Positions 56,128 to 64,000 of a stretch of DNA of 64,000 bases are shown one piece after another; position 1 is the first letter of the stretch; each line of letters starts with the position of its first letter. A program made the translations under genes and the position numbers. The DNA is from Pholis gunnellus (taxonomy: Eukaryota; Chordata; Actinopteri; Perciformes; Pholidae), in assembly GCA_910591455.2 (NCBI GenBank), contig OU342820.1, forward strand, positions 17,778,345 to 17,842,344, written 5' to 3'. The notes under the pieces were generated by a model. It was not told the DNA's origin and ran no database searches. It was given only the letters and a program-made list of their open reading frames with translations.

Positions 56128-57087
56128 CCCACAGAGCAAGATGTTCATATTAAAGTACGTTTTAAAGTTTTATTTCCTCTGATACCTGTATACTGATAAA
56201 TATGCTAAAGTGTCAGAAACTTTGGTGATTACCCTCGAAGCGATTCCATTGGTATTACAATCATGTCGATTTTTCTAAGTGCAAATAATCATTACCAAGC
56301 AAGGACGGAACAGCTTTCAGTGAAATCACCCACTGCCATAAAGATCCTCAATTTTATCTTTTACTTTCAGATTTCTTGGGGGCACGGGGAGAAAAAAAAA
56401 ATCCTGACGATTGGTTGAGACACCTGCCTCAGGTGTCACGTGTTCCCCTCCCGGCCTGAATAACGAGCAGACACATAAACGAGGCTGCTGCTGCTGCCAG
56501 GTGTGTTTTGAGTGGGCAAAGAACATGATTTATCAAAAATAATTAAAATTTAAATTTAAAAGTCTGCACGTCACTTGCATTCTGTTAGTTTTATCGCACG
56601 GCTATTAAAGGTTAATAATGCGGCACTAAAATCAGGGACGGGCTGGCGCATGTGTGGATGATGATTTTGTGATAACATAATTGGATATGAGACCCAACTA
56701 CAGCATTCTAGTTTGAATACATGTTTGTAGATATTACAGGTGCCCCCCAGTGTTCCTCATTAACATCACTCCAAGACAGGCGACTTGGAAGTTGTTATCC
56801 AGGCTGCTCCCGCTGACATGAAAAGCATCCCTTCTGAATAGCCCCGATTTCAATCAAAATAAAGACGAACATCCTTTGATCATTGGATCGCACCTTGTTT
56901 GCCTTGGCTGCAGTTAAACAACCGAGGACACGGCGGCTAGAGGTACCAGTTTAATGAGCCACAGGGAGAGATTTGAGTCGGATGAAGCACAGCACTGTTA
57001 ATATTTCTGTTTCCATCGAAACCGTTTGAGAACAGACACTGAAGATACAATGAATGCATCGCTAAGACGGTAAAAACGTGTCCTCTG

Positions 57088-57112
57088 CTTCTGAGAGAAC
57101 TACTCTCAGAAG
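57088..57112. repeat. Perfect 10-bp inverted repeat with 5-nt loop
   Basis: CTTCTGAGAG, then AACTA, then CTCTCAGAAG. The stem is too short for a microRNA precursor, and no flanking extension of the pairing is seen. Confidence 0.6.
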
Positions 57113-57881
57113 AAGATACATTCTGTGAGGAATTATTAATCCATCATTGACAATAATCTGCATTTACACTGTGGATCTTATCGAGTCAGTTTTATGTTTA
57201 CCACTCACACTCCACATTCCAAATGTTATTGGAGAGAATGGATGAAATTCAAATGGATCCAAATGGTATCTAGCTGACTTCCCAATGTGCGGTCTTTTAA
57301 TTGTGTACACTTTATTTCCATCTTGTATTTCATCAGTACCTTCGGTGCTGTTTAACCATGTAATGTAATGTCATTTAACTGGTGCTGAGACTCACCGCTG
57401 TAAAAAATCAATAACTCAACGTAAGTTAGCAAATGTTACAGAATCTTCTGACGGTCAGACTTACTTTGGGTTTCATATTCTGCATCCAACCAAAAACAGA
57501 GAAACACAGTATGAGTGGAACATCGCGGTGTAAAAACTCTCCTGATGTAACGTCATTAGCTTTTTATGAACACCTTATTCCCAGTATCCTCAAGCTATGT
57601 GTATTTATGTCGACAGAACACTGCCATATAGGGTTGTATAGCCAACAGCAGGCAGCTGTGTATATACTATTTTAAGCAGAACCATCTGCAGCCTTTCACT
57701 GTATATGTTCACATTGTCAGCCCAGTTTTGTAGTCTTGAACCAGCGCGTACAGGGTCCTCTCATCTACACAATCTTCATCTCTGAGCATGGTGGAAATGT
57801 TTGGAATTGACAAGCCAGATAACGAAGACTGTTTTCCTCACACAGCCAAAGATTCTGCAGCTCCTGGAAAATGGCTGCAAG

Positions 57882-57882
<1 letters not shown>

Positions 57883-57915
<33 letters not shown>
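57883..57915. repeat. (TG)16 microsatellite
   Basis: Thirty-three bases of TG dinucleotide in intron 1, 1.25 kb before exon 2. Confidence 0.92.
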
Positions 57916-57917
<2 letters not shown>

Positions 57918-58763
57918 CAAAGCTGTTTGCTTGAAAAGGTGCTGTTCTCATAAAAGATTAATAGTTGCCTTGTGGCCCTGAGGCACCCGAGCCAACAACT
58001 CAGGATTCATAAATAAAACTAAATGGATCAATATTTCCAAGACTTAGAGGTAACCTATGGCTACCTCTAGCTTTAGAGAGAAAAGCTTTGAGAAAGGTTA
58101 GCTTTTAATCGAAGCCCTCCCCCAGTAATAATAAAGAAAGTCTGGTATTTGATCATCAGAACTACACTGAAATGTACCTGTAATCTAAAAACAGATCCAC
58201 ATGCTGTGAAATTGAGAGATTCAAGTACTATATCCTCTGTGATCATAAAAGTTTAAATAACGACAGCACAGCTGACGCCACAGCGGCGTCCTTTTTCATT
58301 CCTTAACAGGAAACAGGTGACAAAGTGTGGATGAATTGTGGCAGAGGCATTCATTGTCTCAACAGCCAACATCAGATGCCCATTTATCAAGTTTTATTGA
58401 ACCAAAGTGCCAAAGCAGAAAGACATATTACACTGGGAAGGAAAACCCCACATGACAAATGTGACAAATAGAAACATTTGCCTGTAGTTTGCAAAGCCAT
58501 TATCGTGGCAGCATGATGATGATAATTATGATGCATGTTTTGATCGTACAAGCTGTCCTGTCACCTAATCTAACAAATATATATTCACATTGTGTTTATT
58601 TGGGCTTTGACTGCAGTTATTTGGTACTCTGTGGATGTGTGATATTATACTGCATGCATACAGTTTGCCATCGAAAGTATTTAAATCATAAAACTATATT
58701 TTCTAGTGTCTGTAGTGCCAATATTTTACAAAATATTGTAAATTTTTCAAAAAATACTTTTGT

Positions 58764-58810
58764 GATTCGTCCGTCCGTCCTTCCGGTGCAATCTCATGAA
58801 CGCAGGAACA
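58764..58810 (+). repeat. Small interspersed repeat scrap
   Basis: 'cgtccgtccgtccttcc' followed by 'atctcatgaacgcagga' resembles the 'cgtccgtccgtcccattctcgtgaacgc' opening of the dispersed repeat present at 42985 and 52580. Only this piece is recognisable. Confidence 0.4.
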
Positions 58811-59164
58811 GTAATTTCCTCAAAGATGAACTGATTATATGTGAAGTAATTATACTTTTCATTAACAGATGTTAACATATTTCACTTACAGTTTTCTGTA
58901 CCAACATTGTGACTGATTTGCTCGTACTTCTGTCCTCTCTTTACTGTTTATATTTCTGGTCAGACACTAGATGCCTCACAATATAATGCATAGTAAATAT
59001 GTATTTATCACAACACACGTGGTTGTTTTGAACTTGATATTTGTGACACAAGTGGGGATTTGCTTTCCACTGACTTTGACATTTTTGTATACACATGCGA
59101 CAGAAAAGCATCAACTCTTGCTGACTCATCCATGTGTGTTTTATTCTTTCCTTTCTCTCCCAAG

Positions 59165-59783
59165 GGGACTAATGCCTCGAACACTCGACAGCCAGATCAC
59201 ATTAGAGAAGACGCCCAGCTACTTTGTCACCAGAGAGGCACCCAGACGCATCTCCAGCATGTCCCATGAGACCAAGTTGATTGTTGTGGTGCGCAACCCA
59301 GTCACAAGAGCCATCTCCGACTACACACAGACTCTTTCCAAGAAGCCCGACATCCCCACGTTTGAAGAGCTGGCCTTTAAGAACAAAAGTCTGGGTCTCG
59401 TCGACTCTTCCTGGAACGCCATTCGGATCGGGATGTACATCCTGCACCTGGAGAACTGGCTGCAGTACTTCCGCCTGTCACAGATGCACTTTGTGAGCGG
59501 GGAGCGGCTGATCACGGACCCGGCGGGGGAAATGGGCCGCGTTCAGGACTTTTTAGGACTGAAACGAATAATCACAGACAAGCACTTCTACTTTAATCGA
59601 ACCAAGGGCTTCCCCTGTCTGAAGAAGCCGGAGAGCAGCAGTCAGCCGCGCTGCCTCGGCAAATCCAAGGGCAGGACTCACGTGCAGATCGAACAGGAGG
59701 TCATAGAGCAGCTGCAAGAGTTTTATAGGCCATTTAATATCAAATTCTTTGAAACTGTGGGGCAAGACTTCAAGTGGGAATGA
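59165..59783 (+). CDS. hs3st2: Heparan sulfate glucosamine 3-O-sulfotransferase 2, coding exon 2
   Basis: Completes codon 166 and encodes residues 167-371 plus TGA, so the joined protein is 371 residues, close to mammalian HS3ST2 (about 367). It carries the rest of the sulfotransferase domain. QITLEKTPSYF (176-186) holds K181, equivalent to an active-site lysine of HS3ST3. The 3'-phosphate-binding segment is VVVRNPVTRAISDY (206-219), with R209 and S217. GERLITDPAGEM is at 278-289. The cysteine pair C317/C329 in GFPCLKK...PRCLGKSKGR is the conserved disulfide loop, followed by KGRTH (334-338), which contacts PAPS. Sequons N239 and N310 are present. The protein ends GQDFKWE, as HS3ST2 does (GQDFRWE). 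The longer open frame reaching back to 58971 is intron read-through. The acceptor at 59164 follows a strong pyrimidine tract. All key residues are intact, so the gene appears functional. Confidence 0.96.
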
Positions 59784-60448
59784 GCGTGCTGTACACAAAC
59801 AGAGCTGTTTTTAAAATGGCTAGAGAAACATAGATGAGGGCACCTTCAGCAAAATGTTTAAATAACAAGTTTATTGAGCTATCTATACATTGAAATATGA
59901 ATATAGGAGAATATACAACTCATTAGAATATACTCATTTAAATAGTTTCACGTCATGATGGGGTTTTGGTTGGGTCATTCTGATAACAAGTGCCATTTCT
60001 TTAAAAAAATATATACAAAAGTCACGTTTCTTTCCCGCATACAAGACATATGAATTCATCAACAGACAACCAGCATTAATTCATCAACCAAGTCAGTAAC
60101 CAGCAACCGTCACAACGCCTTCCTGTCATTAAGCCACGCCAGACCTACATTATGACATTGCTAGAATATTCATTCCTGCTCTGAGTGATCCGCCGGCTTT
60201 CCCGTTAAAATGAGCTCTCAACATGAAGTTGCACCAAAATGTCAAATGAATAATGAAATCAGCCTGGCAATTATTCTGCGGAGAAGTGTTCCTCCTTATT
60301 GTCGATGAAAGCTCAACAGTGGCAGGTTTACTGAATACATGTGCTGTAACTGAAAAGGAATTAAAACAGATGCTATAACTCTGACAAAGGATTACCGCTT
60401 GTTGAACTTCAGCGCTTTCTGTGTCAGTATTTTTGTTGTGATCATCGA

Positions 60449-60454
60449 AATAAA
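60449..60454 (+). terminator. hs3st2: Candidate polyadenylation signal
   Basis: AATAAA, 666 bases after the stop codon, followed by a T/G-containing stretch near 60480-60500. Confidence 0.4.
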
Positions 60455-60740
60455 AAGGTAAAAGTCTTGAATTCAAGTATTTATTTGGGATATTTTGTGT
60501 TTTTCTTGCCTCCACGTGAGTAAAAGTAGTGTTTTCTTCTTACGGTGTGTAGTATATATCAACCCTGTCTCATACAAAATGATGTTCCCATACAACTAAG
60601 CTGGGAAACTCTCAAACTCTCAATTAAGTTTAGAGGGAATGGCATTTTCTCCTGGATTACAGCTGCTGTTATAAACAGTTTGAAACACGTGGTTACACAT
60701 TGAAACAAAACGGAAGGAAAACTATTTGGTTCGGTTTAGT

Positions 60741-60746
60741 AATAAA
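60741..60746 (+). terminator. hs3st2: Alternative candidate polyadenylation signal
   Basis: A second AATAAA, about 290 bases after the first. Which one is used cannot be told from sequence alone. Confidence 0.25.
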
Positions 60747-60770
60747 CATCATGGTTTCAAAACCAAACGT

Positions 60771-63700
60771 AAACCCCAGCAATGCAGTTTCATTAAAGGG
60801 GAACATGAAGGAAACAGGTCTGATCGTATGTATTTCCCACAATAATATATTATTATCAGATCTAACACCTATTAATTGATTCCATAACAAACACTACCTG
60901 AAGCCAGCCTCTCGTTAATCTATAACCTGATGAGTCATACTAAAGTAGTCTATATCAAAACTTCTAAAAGCCCTGTTCACACAGGACTACAATAACACAC
61001 AGACTTCATGTGATTCAGGGCACGACATTCACTCACATCTCCTGTCCACATCTCAAAGATAACATACTAGGACTAAGAAAGAGACTTTGTGTTGAGCCTC
61101 CTGAAAGATAAAGCGTCCCTTACCAAATGCTGCCATGCATGTCACTGATCTCATTAACTTTCAAGATTCCTCCGTTGATAGATTTGATCGTGCTCTTTCT
61201 GAAGGGCTGGATTAACCTCCTCAATTTGCATCCTGAGTTGTCATTAATAATTTCCACTCATCTCCAAAGATTCTCGACACAAAAGAGGAGTAAAAGTGCA
61301 GAAAACCCAAAAATGATGATAATAATAATCCAACAAATCCCCAAATGAATGGATGTATCTGCGTTCTGTGAAATACGGGCAGCAAACGCTCAGTGGACTG
61401 TCTGTTGAAGACCAAAGATGTCAGATTAACACGGGATTAAGAACACAGACGGCCTCTGCAATTATTTTTAAACGACGTCTCCAGGTAATCCTTGGGTCCC
61501 GTATGAATGCAGTTTTAGATTTAACTCAATTGACGACAACATGACCTTCTAACACCGCTGAAACTGCAAGCGCTGGCATGTTGTGTCTAGGTTTAACATT
61601 CAAGCCTGATTGCTCTGAGACCTTGGCCTTCTCCTTCTATCAGTCCCTTCAACTGTTTTGGTGGTGCTGACGGATTTATACTTTTTGCAAATCTAGTTGT
61701 TTGCTGTAGGAACATTGTTCTCTTAATCTGAGCATTTACTATCACAAATTAAGACACAATAAATAATGAATCAGAAGACTGTCTCTGTACATCCTGATTC
61801 AAGAGACGTTGCTCTATGAGGTTATTTAAATTGATGAGATAATATGATAATCCGAGCAAAGCACCCTGGATGAAACAGCCAAATTAAGCTGCTACGGTAA
61901 TGATGAAGCAGTATTTAAGGGTTTGAAAAGATATCTGGGACTTCATCCACAGGTGTTTCACTGTCATTGTTTAATCCCCCGCTGCAGGCCTGTGAAATGA
62001 GCAGCACTATCCAGTCACACTTAGACTAATGTGCAAAAGTGACAATGTAACCTTCCATATAAAGGAAATTAGATATTCACTTGCATTCCAACTGTGCTCC
62101 TCCAGTACATGTCCGTCGGCCAGCAGCAGCATTTAAACTGTCATTTATGATATTCCACATTCACTTTTGATTAACCTGCCAATGCCGTCCGCAGCTGCCT
62201 GCTTCTTACTGAGCCATCAGCAGACACGTCAGTTTAGCAACTTTATCTCAGCTCAGTTAATTATAACTTTTACCCAAGAATGCTTTGTGCCTGATGACAT
62301 GGCACCGATGAAAAAAAATAAACACACCGGGCTGCCACTGTGTGATACCCAATGAACACTTTGATGCGTTATCGGTCCTGCAAATGGTTACTTTCCGTGT
62401 GAATTCAGTTGAAGAATATTAGGTGAACTTTTATGGTAATATTCATGGATGAAGTCATGTTGCAGAGGGAGAAATGGCAGCTGTCAAAGTTCTGCACAGC
62501 CTTTCCTTAAATGCTTGTGCTTATTCAAGGGGACACATCCCGGGCAAATAGGGTAAAAACTAGATATTGCCACGAAACTTTTTCAGAAAGTTTTCAGAAA
62601 ATAATGTTTAGATATGCAAATGAGGTATTATCTTATTCAATATTCACACATTTCCGGAACACAAATGTGAACATTGGATACGGTTCAAATTCTTGTTTCA
62701 CTTTGTAAAAACCTTTGACTCTAATAAGTCAACAGAGGGGATTTTGGATTTCTCTTTTGAAATATTCAATAAATCAGAAAATAATGTCAACAGCCATAAA
62801 AACATCTATTTTTGCCATGTGTTTAGGAGGAAAAAGTTTCATAAATCAGGCTATGAATGATAAATGAACAAATTCCTCTGTAGAAACCTTTATATTATGA
62901 ATAGGAATGAAACAGCCTTTAAAGATATGTAATTACTATGTGAAGACACTTAGGTTAAAAGAGAAAGAATTAACCAATACATAGCACCATAAGAACCTCC
63001 CCAGTTGATTACTTACATATAGATTTATTTTTGGTATTGCATGTACTGCAATTTAATGTGGAAATATACAAATGAGGCATTATCTAACGTAATGTACTGT
63101 AATGTTTATGTTCTCGTGCCGCATCGAAGGCATCCATCTTCCACCTGCACAGTGGAGGCAATGAAAACACACATTGATGTAAATAAAGTATCCTCATTAT
63201 GAAAACACACAGGTTTCCTCTGTCTGACCATTCTAAACTTCAAAGTAAATACCAAAGAAGCTGTTGTAAATGTCATGAACTTTGAAAGACTCTGAGGTAA
63301 AATACACCTCTGCCACTCATCAGAAATGTCTAACAGTACACAATAAAATCAATTACCTCGGAGACCTTTTATTTTCCTTCTTATTAAACGAAAAGAAATA
63401 ATGAGGCAGCATTCAAATATATGTTTTGCAGTTGCCTCTTATGAACTCGCTTCAGAGGTCTTTTATAACTCCTGCCTTGAAGACCTATTTGAAATTCCAC
63501 TGAGGCTCCAACCCTGAAGCTTCACACACTTTACAAGCTCGCGTCTGTAATCTCTATATTGTCGGGATGACATCGAAAGAGATAAAGCCGAAAATGTGCT
63601 GTGTCCCAGAAAGCACAGAGGCTCATTTAAAAAAAATCCATCGATAATATAAAAAATGCTCAAATAAAAGGCAGAGAATATCTCGTGATATTTAGTAACT

Positions 63701-64000
63701 TCTTGTACGAACCGAGTTTGCTGCTGTTTGGATCGCTGATGTCACATGTAATGCAAGCAGCTTGTTTCTTTCTGGAATATACACTTTCTCCAAGAAGATG
63801 TCCTCCGTGTGTGGTACAGTGTTGAAGTATTTATATCGAGACATCTCCTTGGCCCCCGTGATGAGCCAAAGCTACGGAGGATAATGAGGATGTTTCTTTT
63901 TTTTTCTCCATGCGGACAATGAGAGGAGCATCATTTGAAACTCGGCAGCCACGAACCCCTCCAGAAATCTCATTAAGCTAACCTCCACCTGCATCGATGC
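60771..64000. other. Intergenic DNA downstream, no gene seen
   Basis: No exon, RNA gene or recognisable transposon could be supported. AT-rich single-copy-looking sequence runs to the end of the window. Confidence 0.5.

Larger units (their letters stand above)
52906..58763. other. Intronic DNA with microsatellites and a short hairpin
   Basis: It contains TG tracts at 55571-55596, 56106-56127 and 57883-57915, and a perfect 10-bp hairpin at 57088-57112. A smaller 8-bp inverted repeat (TAGAGGTA...TACCTCTA) is near 58045-58070. No exon was recognised. Confidence 0.5.
41529..59164 (+). other. hs3st2: Intron 1 of hs3st2 (17.6 kb)
   Basis: The intron opens GTGAGC and closes with a pyrimidine-rich tract (tttcctttctctcccaag) before the acceptor AG at 59163-59164. 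It interrupts codon 166 after its second base. Vertebrate HS3ST2-type genes also have two coding exons separated by one long intron (established knowledge). Contents seen are a C15 run, a decayed exon 1 copy, several interspersed repeats, a 363-bp MITE and four microsatellites. No other exon was recognised within it. Confidence 0.9.
59784..60770 (+). other. hs3st2: Presumptive 3' untranslated region of hs3st2
   Basis: AT-rich sequence follows the stop codon without another exon. The first clear AATAAA is at 60449 and a second at 60741, implying a 3' UTR of roughly 0.7-1.0 kb. I saw no strong internal signal before 60449. The true end is not shown by the sequence. Confidence 0.5.

Noticed and set aside
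58489..58875. 128-codon frame before exon 2
   Set aside because: It has no recognisable domain, overlaps repeat-derived sequence near 58764, and lies within the intron.
58971..59164. Upstream extension of the exon 2 open frame
   Set aside because: The frame is open by chance. The pyrimidine tract and AG at 59163-59164, the match of residues from GLMPRTL onward to HS3ST2, and the perfect phase join with exon 1 show this part is intron.
60150..60515. 121-codon minus-strand frame downstream of hs3st2
   Set aside because: It lies antisense to the presumptive 3' UTR, has no domain, and is of chance length for this composition.

Overview
The window looks like part of a ray-finned (teleost) fish chromosome. 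It is AT-rich, gene-poor and intron-bearing. It is full of TG/CA microsatellites and carries several interspersed repeat families that I recognise from teleost genomes. I see no bacterial, plasmid or viral organisation. The only protein-coding gene I can support is a two-exon heparan sulfate glucosamine 3-O-sulfotransferase on the + strand. Its closest match from memory is vertebrate HS3ST2.

Layout. Bases 1-40,500 are a long gene-less flank. It contains decayed transposon pieces (about 3,074-3,480; 9,477-10,102; 18,560-19,005; 22,375-22,455; 23,510-23,850; 26,630-27,012; 36,285-36,400; and a LINE reverse-transcriptase fragment at 39,195-39,408) and microsatellites, the largest being a 140-bp TG tract at 20,087-20,226. 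The presumptive promoter and 5' leader lie at about 40,500-41,031, and the leader carries several upstream ORFs. Coding exon 1 is 41,032-41,528, intron 1 is 41,529-59,164 (17.6 kb), and coding exon 2 is 59,165-59,783. A 3' UTR with candidate polyadenylation signals at 60,449 and 60,741 follows. The remaining 3 kb show no gene.

The joined coding sequence is 1,116 nt, giving 371 residues. It has a short cytosolic N-terminus, one signal-anchor membrane segment, a stem, and a complete sulfotransferase domain with both PAPS-binding elements and the catalytic glutamate. It should act in the Golgi on heparan sulfate chains.

The most unusual structure is inside intron 1. At 42,695-42,984 there is a decayed second copy of exon 1, containing leader sequence plus coding blocks that include the PAPS loop. 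It has internal deletions at short direct repeats and sits between two stretches of an interspersed repeat. I read it as a dead exon duplicate, possibly captured by or inserted into a transposable element. No wholly new multi-gene system is visible.
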